A DNA stretch of 17,480 bases, taken from contig CALSCQ010001164.1 of the NCBI GenBank assembly GCA_943704525.1, forward strand, positions 1 to 17,480, in the 5' to 3' direction. Position numbers and translations under genes: made by a program. Shown piece by piece: positions 1-13,884 of the stretch. The stretch comes from Pigoraptor vietnamica (lineage: Eukaryota; Opisthokonta; Filasterea). The notes under the pieces were generated by a model. The model worked only from the letters and a program-made list of their open reading frames with translations. It was not told the origin of the DNA and ran no database searches. How positions within the stretch are numbered: position 1 is the first letter of the stretch; every line of letters begins with the position of its first letter.

Positions 1-67
<67 letters not shown>
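1..67. repeat. (AG)33 microsatellite
   Basis: Uninterrupted AG dinucleotides from the first base to about position 66, then a purine-rich tail (aagaggggagag). It sits at the window edge, so its true length is unknown and the contig probably broke here. Confidence 0.97.
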
Positions 68-73
<6 letters not shown>

Positions 74-660
74 GAGAGATGTCGGATCAGCTTAAATCAC
101 AGACGTGTGTCCAACGACTCCACAGTGTGTGTGAGAGGGTCATTCTTTGCAAATCGCACGAGAGTTGCCACACTTCGACACTTCGACGACGCCCTCACCC
201 ACCGCCTGTGTAATGTCATACATGTAGGGGCATGTCTGGCACTTGAAACGAAGGGCCTGTCACAAAGAGAGTGAGCACACAGGGCCACACGCGCCACACA
301 GCAACGCCAATCACACGCGTGCGCAGAGAGTATCGAGGTGGAGGGCTGCACACAGACACGCACCGTCGGCCCTTGCTCGACAATAAGCACATTCGCGCAC
401 GTGGGACAGAACAGCAGCATTCTCACAGCGGCATAAAAACAAGCCCACAAAGACTTCAATTGCATCTCAAGATAATTGTCATCGGCGTGTGTGCATGTGT
501 CACTCCGGCTGTGTCACGTGCCCGTGTTTCAGCTGATGGGCCACTTTGAGCGCACTCACCTCAGACGTCACCAACACTTTCTGCTAAAGCGCGCCCGTTC
601 CTTCCCTTCATTCCGTCCGTTTTTGCCGTCGCGTGGTCGCTTCGGGCGGCGCATTTGACG
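68..660. other. Upstream region of the dynactin gene, no gene seen
   Basis: This stretch of about 590 bases lies before the dynactin start codon. Both strands hold only short open frames rich in Cys, His and Arg that look like chance readings of GC-rich DNA. Two CACGTG boxes are visible, at 398-403 and 515-520. The same box recurs in the palindromic modules at 7355 and 11071-11100, so a shared bHLH/bZIP-type regulator is conceivable. A weak A/T-rich patch (cataaaaac) lies near 431-440, but I cannot claim a TATA box from it. The promoter and 5' untranslated region of dynactin presumably lie here. Confidence 0.5.
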
Positions 661-7256
<6,596 letters not shown>

Positions 7257-7258
7257 GC

Positions 7259-7264
7259 ATTAAA
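7259..7264 (+). terminator. ATTAAA poly(A) signal candidate of dynactin
   Basis: ATTAAA begins two bases after the TGA stop (tga-gc-attaaa). The same sequence is kept at 8999-9004 in the duplicated 3' end. ATTAAA is the common variant of AATAAA; the cleavage site cannot be seen. Confidence 0.45.
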
Positions 7265-7338
7265 GGAGAGTGTTGCTGGCTGTGTCTAGGACACGCTCTT
7301 GCGATCTTTTACGTAACATCTACCCTGCGCATAAACTA

Positions 7339-7370
7339 CCCCACTGCAGTGGGGCACGTGACGTCAGATC
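7339..7370. promoter_or_regulatory. Perfect 16-bp palindrome plus CACGTG-ACGTCA box
   Basis: CCCCACTGCAGTGGGG (7339-7354) is a perfect palindrome. It is followed at once by CACGTGACGTCAGATC (7355-7370), which overlaps an E-box/G-box (CACGTG) with a CRE-like TGACGTCA. The same 16 bases recur exactly at 11095-11110. It lies at the left edge of unit B1 and at the point where the sister copy carries the LRR gene. Confidence 0.6.
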
Positions 7371-8322
7371 AGGGAATTTGCCCCGCGTCAGTCACCCTGC
7401 TTGGCGGCCGTGCCCTGACCGACGAACTGAAGCAGTGCGTGCCGGGCGACCCATTAAGGACAAAGATATCGACTTCACAGCCTGAAACGAGGCGGGAAAT
7501 GGAGGCCGACAAGGGGGTGGAGGAGTGCGACGACACAAACAGCCGGCGAGCAGCAGAGTAAGGTGTGTTGCATTGTCAGCTCGTCGGGCAGTTTCACTAA
7601 GCCATTCCGTTCTGCGCCGGGCCGCCGCACTCGGTCCCGCGGCACCAGTTTTGTACGGCGACTGACTCGAAACCGGCGCACACTGAAGTGATGCACCGGG
7701 CTTCCGGCTTGACGATCTGATGCCTCTCCAATTGCAAGGAGCGCCTGAAGAAAAGACAAAAACGGGCTCGGTACAAGGGGAGAATGTGCGCATGCGAAAG
7801 GCGGAATTGGCAGAGCGCGAAGAAGAGGAGGACGACAAGAGAATTGCGCAGGTCAGTGAACGACAGTTTGCCAAGTGCCTATCAGTCAGTCAGCTACTGT
7901 AATTATACTGAGGGCCGAGCTTGCGCATGCATCGTTTTCCACTGATCTGTCTTGACGCTTCTGCGTGTTATTGGGGCATGGCAGTCGGTGGCGCAGCTAA
8001 TGGATCGCATGGTGCGGTCCCACGGAAGTAGCGATGGCGCGACTGGCGCGCACTGCTGCACCCGGGAGACTGGAAAGTGAGGCTGACATCCGAACGAAAA
8101 AGATCGCGGCGGAAACGGACAGGCTGAGGGTTGCGTTGGCCACGGGGACACTGACGCGCAACGAACTGACCACGCTGGAAATGGGTGCCGCTGGTGCGCC
8201 CCTTGTCTTTGTAACGCGCAGAAATGGCCGCGGCGAAGCGACGCTGGCGGTCGATTACCGCAACGTCATCCCCGTCTGACTGATGGAAAAGCCTCAGTAG
8301 GCCAGTAATTAAATATTTGTGG
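7371..8322 (+). pseudogene. Unit B1, decayed coding unit of unknown family
   Basis: Colinear with 11111-12130 (B2) and, in part, with 13885-14180 inverted. Two coding-like pieces stand out. The first is 7720-7851, starting MPLQLQ and containing a Glu-rich helix MRKAELAEREEEEDDKRIAQ that ends at a donor-like CAG|GTCAGT. The second is 8034-8279, an open frame of 81 residues ending VDYRNVIPV. I cannot join them in one frame: the acceptor at 7984 leads to a stop near 8078, and the second frame has a TAA at 7998-8000. Over 8130-8222 it matches B2 without gaps, with 6 synonymous and 5 mostly conservative changes in 31 codons, so it was once a protein. Residues GAPLVFVTRRNG...VDYR resemble the first block of Ty3-type reverse transcriptases by eye only. 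The family is not recognised. Confidence 0.55.
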
Positions 8323-8371
8323 ACGAAGTTGGTGTTAGCCGGTGCCGGGTGTTTGCAGCGTGTGTGTGCCG

Positions 8372-8402
<31 letters not shown>

Positions 8403-8644
8403 GGGGGGGGGGTCAGTGTGTGCGCGCTTCAGTTGGCGTCAGGTGTGGGGGAATGCAGTGTCAGTGCTTATCAGGCCCGACCTTCGCAAGTGTACCCGGC
8501 CATGCTCAGCTATCATAACCGGCGAGTGCGGCTGTCTACCGACATCGCTCGGAGCCGGTCAATTCATCGATGTCCGCCAAAAAAAGCCGGTGATGAGTCC
8601 GTGGCGGGGTTCAGGCGCCTGAACAACCCCTACTTGAGGCACCG
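8323..8644. other. Filler between B1 and A', no gene seen
   Basis: This segment joins the end of unit B1 to the second copy of the dynactin 3' end. It holds a GT tract running into a 29-G run and no coding signal that I trust. It marks the probable junction of a tandem duplication. Confidence 0.5.
8384..8412 (+). repeat. Poly-G run of 29
   Basis: Twenty-nine consecutive G residues directly after a short GT repeat (about 8371-8383). A run like this can form G-quadruplex DNA, and its length may be inexact in the assembly. Confidence 0.93.
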
Positions 8645-9070
8645 GTCGGAGACAGTCAAGTGGGCGTCCGGGAAAAACAGTAACTTTGCTCCGTGTCTCG
8701 TTTCAGTCTGTTCGCACCGCAATTCACTTGCACGCAGTTGTACAGACAATGCCTGGGGTGCAATGCAAAGAGTATTTGAGTCTCACTCTCGCCTATTCCT
8801 TGGCGGCTATTGTTATGAAATGAGGAACTTACTAGTTTTGCCCGTGTTTTCAGGCGGTCGCGCGACAGCATACTTAGCCGCCCCTCATTGCGCGACTTCG
8901 CCTCGGACCTCCGGCGCCAACGAGGCCGCGGCCGCGACAGCGCTGTTGGTTGACACGGCGCAGCTTGTGCACGCGCGCGTCGGCCTTGTATTCTGAGCAT
9001 TAAAGGAGAGCGTTGCTCGCCGTGCCTGGACATCATCTCCTACGTAACATCATAACTGTCCCACGGGACT
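8645..9070 (+). pseudogene. Truncated duplicate of dynactin exon 11 end, intron 11 and exon 12 (A')
   Basis: Colinear with 6918-7340. GAGACAGTCAAG at about 8650-8661 matches the end of exon 11, but the donor GTTGGC has become TGGGCG. Intron 11 follows with many shared words (AAGAGTATTTGAG, AAATGAGGAACT, CCCGTGTTTTCAG ending at 8853). The exon-12 copy from 8854 reads AVARQHT and then hits an in-frame TAG. A later frameshift separates this from the conserved tail (VDTAQLVHARVGLVF then TGA), and ATTAAA is kept at 8999. With no upstream exons, no donor and a premature stop, it cannot make dynactin. Confidence 0.88.
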
Positions 9071-9110
9071 GACCTGGTACCTAATGTGGCCTTCGCACGC
9101 TTTAGGGAGC

Positions 9111-9222
9111 GCATCACGCACAAACACACGCAGCGAGCGCATCACGTGCAAACACACGCAGCGAGCGCATCACGCACAAACACACGCAGCGAGCGCATCA
9201 CGTACGCACACACGCAGCGAGC
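9111..9222. repeat. 28-bp tandem repeat, 4 copies
   Basis: Copies start at 9111, 9139, 9167 and 9195, each reading GCATCACG then a variable tetramer region and ACACACGCAGCGAGC. There are no spacers between units, so it is a minisatellite and not a CRISPR array. It lies just downstream of the LRR gene, near the left boundary of the inserted segment. Confidence 0.93.
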
Positions 9223-9232
9223 GCGACAACGT

Positions 9233-9311
9233 TCGACAGCGCTACAGTCGCTGAGGTTGAGCGTCCGAACGCCGGCGAGCGCAGAACCATTCGATCAGCT
9301 GTTCGCATCTG
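9233..9311 (-). pseudogene. Out-of-frame 24th LRR unit after the LRR stop codon
   Basis: On the minus strand, past the TAG at 9314-9312, a further repeat reads SALAGVRTLNLSDCS, but in another frame. The array therefore was longer and was shortened by a frameshift or stop near 9310. Confidence 0.75.
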
Positions 9312-10697
9312 CTAGGGGTCAAGCGTGTCCGCCAGTTGTTCGCAGCCGCTGAGGTTGAGCGTGTGAACGCCGCCAAGCGCACAAATGGCCTTCAGTTGGA
9401 AACAATAGCTTAGGTCGAGCGTGTGAACGCCGCCGAGCGCAGAAACGTCCCTCACTTGTTCGCAACCGCCGAGGTTGAGCGTGTGAACGCCGCCGAGCGC
9501 AGAAACGTCCGTCACCTTACGACACCAGCTAAGGTCAAGCGTGTGAACGCCGCCGAGCGCGGAAACATCCGTCAGTTGCTCACACCAGCTGAGGTGAAGT
9601 GTGTGAACGCCGCCGACCGCAGAAACATCTGTCAGTTGAAAACAATAGCTGAGGTCGAGCGTGTGAACACCGCCGAGCGCAGAAACGTTCGTCAGTCGGC
9701 TACAGTTGCTGAGGTCGAGCGTATGAACACCGCCGAGCGCAGAAACGTCCGTCAGTTGTTCGCAGCCGCTGAGGTTGAGCGTGTGAACACCGCCGAGCGC
9801 AGAAACGTCCGCCAGTTGGCTACAGCCGCTAAGGTTGAGCGTGTGAACGCCGCCGAGCGCAGAAACGTCCCTTAGTTGGTGACAGCCGCTGAGGTTGAGC
9901 GCGTAAACACCGCCGAGCGCAGAAACGTCCCCTAGTTGGCGACAGCCGCTGAGGTTGAGCGTGTGAACGCCGCCGAGCGTAGAAACGTCCCTTAGTTGGC
10001 GACAGCCGCTGAGGTTGAGCGTGTGAACGCCGCCGAGCGCAGAAACGTCCGACAGTTGCTCGCAGCCGCTGAGATTGAGCGTATGAACACTGCCAAGCGC
10101 AGAAAGGTTCGTCAGCCCGAGACAGTAGCTGAGGTCGAGCGTATGAACGGTGCCGAGCGTAGAAACGTTCGCCAGTCGCTTACAGCAGCTGAGGTTGAGC
10201 GTGTGAACACCGCCGAGCGCAGAAACGTCCGTCAATCGGCTACAGTAGCTGAGGTCGAGCGTGTGCACGCTGCCGAGCGTAGAAACGTTCGTCAGTTCCT
10301 CACAGCGGCTGAGGTTGAGCGTGTGAACACCGCCGAGCGCAGAAACGTCCGTCAGTTGGAACGGACAGCAGCTGAGGTTGAGGTTGTGAACACCGCCGAG
10401 CGCGGAAACGTCCGTCACTTGGTAGCAGCCGCTGAGGTTGAGCGTGTGAACACCGCCGAGCGCAGAAACGTCCTTCAATCGTCCACAGCCGCTGAGGTCG
10501 AGCGTGTGGACGCCGCCAAGCGCAGAAACGTTCGCCAGTTCCTCACAGCGGCTGAGGTTGAGTGTGTGAACGCTGCCGAGCGCGGAAACGTCCGTCAGTT
10601 GTCCACAGCCGCTGAGGTTGAGGGTGTGGACGCCGCCGAGCGCAGAAACGTCCGTCAGTTGTCCACAGCCGCTGAGGTCGAGCATGTGCACACCGCC
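9312..10697 (-). repeat. 60-bp coding minisatellite (23 units) of the LRR gene
   Basis: Each LRR is 60 bases (one is 63), and units are nearly identical at the DNA level as well as in protein, including silent positions, which points to recent unequal exchange or gene conversion. Because 60 is a multiple of 3, the opposite strand is also open in periodic frames; those are shadows. Confidence 0.95.
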
Positions 10698-10982
10698 AAG
10701 CGCAGATGTAGCCTGTTTATCAAATCGAAGGTCGGCGCGGCTCAGTGAGATGCAGAGATTGTCACGTGGGAGTACGTTCGTCACGAGAGTGCGGAATTCG
10801 CTGTCGAGGGCGTACTTTTCGCCAACGGTGCGCTTGAGCGAATACAGACGCTCGCGGCGAAGCGCCCGCAGCAGTCGACCGCACGTGTGCGCGAATGCGC
10901 GGGCCTCCGGAGGGGCAAGGTACGGCGCAATGTGCACAGCGAAGAGTTCGTCAGGGAGGGAGAGGAGCGTGCGTTCGTCCAT
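9312..10982 (-). CDS. F-box-like leucine-rich-repeat protein, 23 LRRs
   Basis: Intronless frame of 556 residues with ATG at 10982. Residues about 5-45 (LSLPDELFAVHIAPYLAPPE, then RAFAHTCGRLLRALRRERLY) look like an F-box, the Skp1-binding helix bundle of SCF ubiquitin ligases. A linker follows (residues 46-95), then residues 96-556 are 23 repeats, 22 of 20 residues and one of 21 (unit 6), with consensus GGVHTLNLSGCEQLTDVSAL. The strand motif VHTLxLS is almost fixed. Variation sits at the N/D after L, the residue before Cys, and the two residues after it. By family logic it would be a substrate adaptor for ubiquitination, but neither the partner nor Skp1 binding can be read from sequence. It has no signal peptide or membrane segment. 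Unit B2 lies divergently upstream across a palindromic CACGTG module. A decayed copy of its 5' end lies at 14280-14605. The F-box call is by eye. Confidence 0.85.
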   Translation of the reverse strand: MDERTLLSLPDELFAVHIAPYLAPPEARAFAHTCGRLLRALRRERLYSLKRTVGEKYALDSEFRTLVTNVLPRDNLCISLSRADLRFDKQATSALGGVHMLDLSGCGQLTDVSALGGVHTLNLSGCGQLTDVSALGSVHTLNLSRCEELANVSALGGVHTLDLSGCGRLKDVSALGGVHTLNLSGCYQVTDVSALGGVHNLNLSCCPFQLTDVSALGGVHTLNLSRCEELTNVSTLGSVHTLDLSYCSRLTDVSALGGVHTLNLSCCKRLANVSTLGTVHTLDLSYCLGLTNLSALGSVHTLNLSGCEQLSDVSALGGVHTLNLSGCRQLRDVSTLGGVHTLNLSGCRQLGDVSALGGVYALNLSGCHQLRDVSALGGVHTLNLSGCSQLADVSALGGVHTLNLSGCEQLTDVSALGGVHTLDLSNCSRLTNVSALGGVHTLDLSYCFQLTDVSAVGGVHTLHLSWCEQLTDVSALGGVHTLDLSWCRKVTDVSALGGVHTLNLGGCEQVRDVSALGGVHTLDLSYCFQLKAICALGGVHTLNLSGCEQLADTLDP

Positions 10983-11070
10983 TTGTTAGTCGCGGAGCTA
11001 AAGTGCTCGATGGCGTCAGTTCAAACAAAAAGATAGAGGATGAAAAAACGAAATTTTACACGCGGCCGGG
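10983..11070. other. Short 5' flank of the LRR gene
   Basis: Between the LRR start codon and the palindromic module at 11071 are 88 bases, A-rich on the plus strand near 11023-11058 (aaacaaaaag, gaaaaaacgaaattt), so T-rich on the LRR sense strand. This is the likely core promoter and 5' leader of the LRR gene. No TATA consensus is clear. Confidence 0.35.
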
Positions 11071-11110
11071 CACGTGATCGGGGCACTGGTCCCCCACGTG
11101 ACGTCAGATC
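11071..11110. promoter_or_regulatory. Interrupted palindrome with two CACGTG boxes and CRE-like site
   Basis: CACGTG (11071-11076) and CACGTG (11095-11100) flank GGGG and CCCC arms around a short centre, an imperfect inverted repeat of 30 bases. TGACGTCA overlaps the second box. It lies 89 bases upstream of the LRR start codon and at the head of divergent unit B2. CACGTG is a classic bHLH/bZIP site and TGACGTCA a CREB/ATF-type site; use by both divergent genes is inferred. A related arrangement (CACGTGACTCAGTGGTGGGG) occurs at 14712 upstream of the F-box remnant. Confidence 0.55.
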
Positions 11111-12130
11111 CAAAAGGTTTTTTGGCCTTTGGGAATTCGCTCAGTCCAGGCCGGGACGACTGACGACAGACCGGCACACACACTGTGCATAAACACCGAC
11201 GAAGCAGTGCGTGACGACCAAATGACAATGATGTCGACTTCACAGATTGAAACGAGGCGGGAAATGCCAGTGGAGCTCGAGGCCGACAGTGGCGGGAGTT
11301 CCGAGTGACGGTGGCCGGCAACCGGCGACACGGCACTGCTGAACGAGCCGCATCAGAGTAACTGAAGGTACGGTGTCGCAGTGTTGCATCCGGACGCCGA
11401 CTCAGCCCGCATGAATACTGACGGCGACTGACTTAAACTCTGCACACACGTTGAAGTGACAGTGCACCGGCTTCGCTTCAGCCGTGACGATCACTGACCG
11501 GAGATGCCTCTCCAATTGCAAGGCCGGAGCGTCTGAAGCCGAAAAGACAAAAAGGAATCATGATGCGCACTGATGCGAAAGTCGGAGTTGGTGCAGCGCG
11601 AACAACAGGAGGAGGAGAAGAGAGCCGCACAGGAAGCTAAGGTTGGTGAACGACGAGCCCGCGTTAGCGAAGTGCGTGTACTCTGCTTGGGCAGCCGCCG
11701 GGCGCCGGCGTCTCAGTTTTCGGCACTGACGGTCGCCTCTGCATGCTGTTGGCGAGCAGTAAGTGGGGGAGGTAATGGCTCGCATGGTGCGGTCCTCGGA
11801 ACGGTAGCGATGGCGAGACTGGACTGGCGCGCACGGCTGAACCAGGAAGACCGTGCCGGAAAGAGATAGTGAGTGACTGGCATCCGAACGAAAAACTGAG
11901 ATCCAACGGCGGAAACGGACCGGGCTGAGGTTGCGCTGGCCACGGAGACAATGACGCGCAATGAAGTGACCACTTTGGAGATGGGTGCCGTTGGTGCGCC
12001 GCTTGTCTTTCTTACGCGCAGAAAACCGCGGCGGAGCGACGCAGGCTGGCGGTCGATTACCGCAATGTCACACACCCTCGTCTGACGGGAAACTGAAGGC
12101 CTGGCCCAGTGAACGTTGAATATGTCTTTG
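11111..12130 (+). pseudogene. Unit B2, second decayed copy of unit B
   Basis: Colinear with 7371-8322. The start region MPLQLQ at 11503 is followed by a frameshift: a CCGG insertion relative to B1 brings a stop within ten codons. The Glu-rich helix is kept (MRKSELVQREQQEEEKRAAQ) and ends at a donor-like AAG|GTTGGT near 11642. The C-terminal block matches B1 codon by codon from 11930 to 12022, then loses frame through small indels and ends near 12087. Many differences from B1 are short insertions containing ACTG, CTGA or CCGG. It lies head to head with the LRR gene. Confidence 0.6.
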
Positions 12131-12152
12131 ATACTGAACAGTACATTGGCAT

Positions 12153-12559
12153 TCATTTGTACTGCTGCTGCTTCGCCGAGCGGACCAACTGTGATCCCCA
12201 AAGCTGCCAGTGGAGGCTCGGCTGAACTACAACGTTGCCTTGGGTTTGGTCGTGGTGGAAATAAAATACCGTGTCGGGTTGGATTTTGTGGTCGTATCGC
12301 AAGGAGACTGTGGTACTGGCCGAATTCGGCCCCCGGGTAAGCTTCCAGTGGTCCGACAACATGAGAGTGGGCGAAGACAGTATGGGCGCCGAGAGCGTTT
12401 GCATGTCGTCGGACCAGCCTTGCAGGATGTCGACGGGACGCGAGACGTTTCGAAACGTATATCCCCCCTGAGTGGCAGTCGCGCTCAAGTTGCAAAGAGC
12501 GAGCTGGTCGTTGCGCAGTCCGAGTGCCCAACGGTCTTCGTGGGCGTGGTCGTCGCGGC
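12153..12559 (-). CDS. Possible C-terminal segment of the membrane protein, shifted frame
   Basis: An open frame in a different phase from the membrane-protein frame continues downstream on the same strand to TGA at 12155-12153. It reads RDDHAHEDRWALGLRNDQLA, continues through GGYTFRNVSRPVDILQGW, and ends SQLVRSAKQQQYK. Composition is balanced, unlike the chance frames around it. A 35-base GTACGC...AAG intron (12594-12560) would join it to the upstream frame exactly in phase and give a 409-residue protein, but 35 bases is far shorter than other introns here. A frameshift mutation explains it equally well. Confidence 0.4.
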
Positions 12560-13417
12560 CTTCTCCACGGCAAGGAAAACAATCCGGCGCGTACGAAATT
12601 CGACGCCGAACGACGCGACTGTTGACTCGAGCTTCTCTATTCGAGTGTTGAGATTCGCCAGTGCGACGTTCAGACGCGTCGTCAACGATTCCTGCTGACC
12701 CAGCCGCAGTCGCACGAGGGCTCGTTCGAGCTGCACGTCATACCACGCACGACGGAAGCAATCGAGTTGGTACCACACCGCCGTGGAGAACACTGCCGCT
12801 ATCGAAACAATGAACATATGTACGGCGCTGAATTGCGCCATGGTGAGCCACGTCACCACGGCGGCGGTCGCGGAGGGAATGATATTGGGGTCGAGAATGA
12901 AGACGGCAGTCACGATGCCGCCGAGTATAACCGACGCAACGAGACCGCATCCGAACAGGGCCCCAGCCGCAATTGTCCACGCCGCAGCCGTCACGCGCTT
13001 GTTGAAGTCCGCAATCTCCGCGGTCAAGGCCGCCGCCGCCGTTTGAAAGGCCCCAGTCGCATTGTTGGCGTGCGTACGAAGCTCGGTCGCGAGCGTGGTG
13101 ACAGCGACACGACCCGCATCGGCGATGTCGTCCCCCGCCGCGATAATCGCGGCGGCGACGTGGCGTCCATGAATGTCGGACCCGGTAATCGCCGCGTTCG
13201 CAATCGTGATGGCAGCATCGCGGTGAGCACTCGCGACGCGCACCGCCGCCTCATTAGCCGCGGCGTTCAGGTTGGCTGCAAGTTGTCGCTCGGCCTCGTC
13301 CACAGCACAACTCAATCTGGTTGCTCCCGCCTGCACGCCACTACCGGCGAATAGGCCCCCGAGGGCGCTTCCGAGCCCCGCGAGGGCGCCCCCTATCAAA
13401 ACTTCCAGGACTGGCAT
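12485..13417 (-). CDS. Ala-rich membrane protein with helical hairpin, unknown family
   Basis: Frame of 310 residues from ATG at 13417; an upstream GTG at 13519 is open but unlikely in a eukaryote. Residues 3-25 are a Gly/Ala/Leu hydrophobic stretch (VLIGGALAGLGSALGGLFAG). Residues 35-140 are Ala-rich amphipathic helix with few prolines. Two long hydrophobic segments at about 145-175 and 182-216 flank DPNIIPS, giving a hairpin of two membrane helices. Residues about 225-270 look like a short coiled coil (TRLNVALANLNTRIEKLEST). The last 35 residues are less protein-like, and the frame at 12153-12559 may be the true C-terminus. No introns are needed in the main part. I do not recognise the family; helix-hairpin proteins of this kind are often organelle-shaping or pore-forming, but nothing here proves either. 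Confidence 0.6.
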   Translation of the reverse strand: MPVLEVLIGGALAGLGSALGGLFAGSGVQAGATRLSCAVDEAERQLAANLNAAANEAAVRVASAHRDAAITIANAAITGSDIHGRHVAAAIIAAGDDIADAGRVAVTTLATELRTHANNATGAFQTAAAALTAEIADFNKRVTAAAWTIAAGALFGCGLVASVILGGIVTAVFILDPNIIPSATAAVVTWLTMAQFSAVHMFIVSIAAVFSTAVWYQLDCFRRAWYDVQLERALVRLRLGQQESLTTRLNVALANLNTRIEKLESTVASFGVEFRTRRIVFLAVEKAATTTPTKTVGHSDCATTSSLFAT

Positions 13418-13814
13418 TGTGGCGATGCTCAGCAACAGACTCAGCCGAGCTTCTTGCGCCGGCTGCTTTGAGCCCCGTGGCAAAAATAAAATCGTGGTCC
13501 CATCACGTGAGAGAATCACGCGACCATACTCAGTTACAAAATTGTACCGGCCGGGCCTGGCTTCGGCGGCGCCAGTTCAGTTCCTGACATTGAAGCCGCT
13601 CACCTTTTTCGGCTTACCGACGCACTGATTCAGCCGTATCGGCCCTCGTCGCAGCGGTAAAGAAAGCCGGCCGGCCACTCGGCCGTCCCTCAACGACATG
13701 CCTGAGCCGTTGGACTGACGGATGCACCAAATCGACCCCCGGCGAGACTGAGCTGACATATGTGTTGGCCATGCCGGCCTTGTGTGTCAGGCGGTGCCGA
13801 TCAGTGCCCGGCTG
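13418..13814. other. Upstream of the membrane-protein gene, no gene seen
   Basis: The left part (13418 to about 13530) is the likely 5' leader and promoter of the minus-strand membrane-protein gene. From about 13540 the sequence becomes rich in CCGG and CAGT/ACTG tetramers. Vague LRR-like words appear (CTCAACGAC..., 13690 onward), but I cannot align a unit with confidence. Confidence 0.35.
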
Positions 13815-13880
13815 TTCCGTCAACGGCCGCTGAGGAATCCGAGATGTTTCTGCGCCGTCGGCGGCGTTTACAAGCTCAAG
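13815..13880 (+). pseudogene. Single decayed LRR unit, inverted
   Basis: GATGTTTCTGCG-C-CGTCGGCGGCG then TTTACAAGCTCAAG matches one 60-bp LRR unit (DVSA-GGVYKLK), here on the plus strand, opposite to the intact LRR gene, with a one-base insertion that breaks the frame. Confidence 0.7.
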
Positions 13881-13884
13881 CAAA

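Noticed and set aside
431-440. TATA box for dynactin
   Set aside because: The motif (cataaaaac) is weak and about 225 bases from the start codon; no supporting start-site evidence.
97-465. 122-codon Cys-rich minus-strand frame upstream of dynactin
   Set aside because: No signal peptide, domain or splice context; composition fits chance reading of GC-rich DNA.
8319-8996. 225-codon plus-strand frame across the poly-G run and A'
   Set aside because: It crosses a microsatellite and an unspliced intron copy; only its last residues match dynactin, in a shifted frame.
9111-9222. CRISPR-like array
   Set aside because: Four direct 28-bp units with no spacers in eukaryotic intron-bearing DNA; a minisatellite.
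9423-10748. Long plus-strand frames with 20-residue period (AEVERVNTAERRNVRQL type)
   Set aside because: They are the exact antisense of the 60-bp LRR array. A repeat whose length is a multiple of three keeps the other strand open without selection.
13519-13521. GTG start extending the membrane protein by 34 residues
   Set aside because: A eukaryotic gene would be expected to use ATG; the ATG at 13417 starts directly before the hydrophobic N-terminus.
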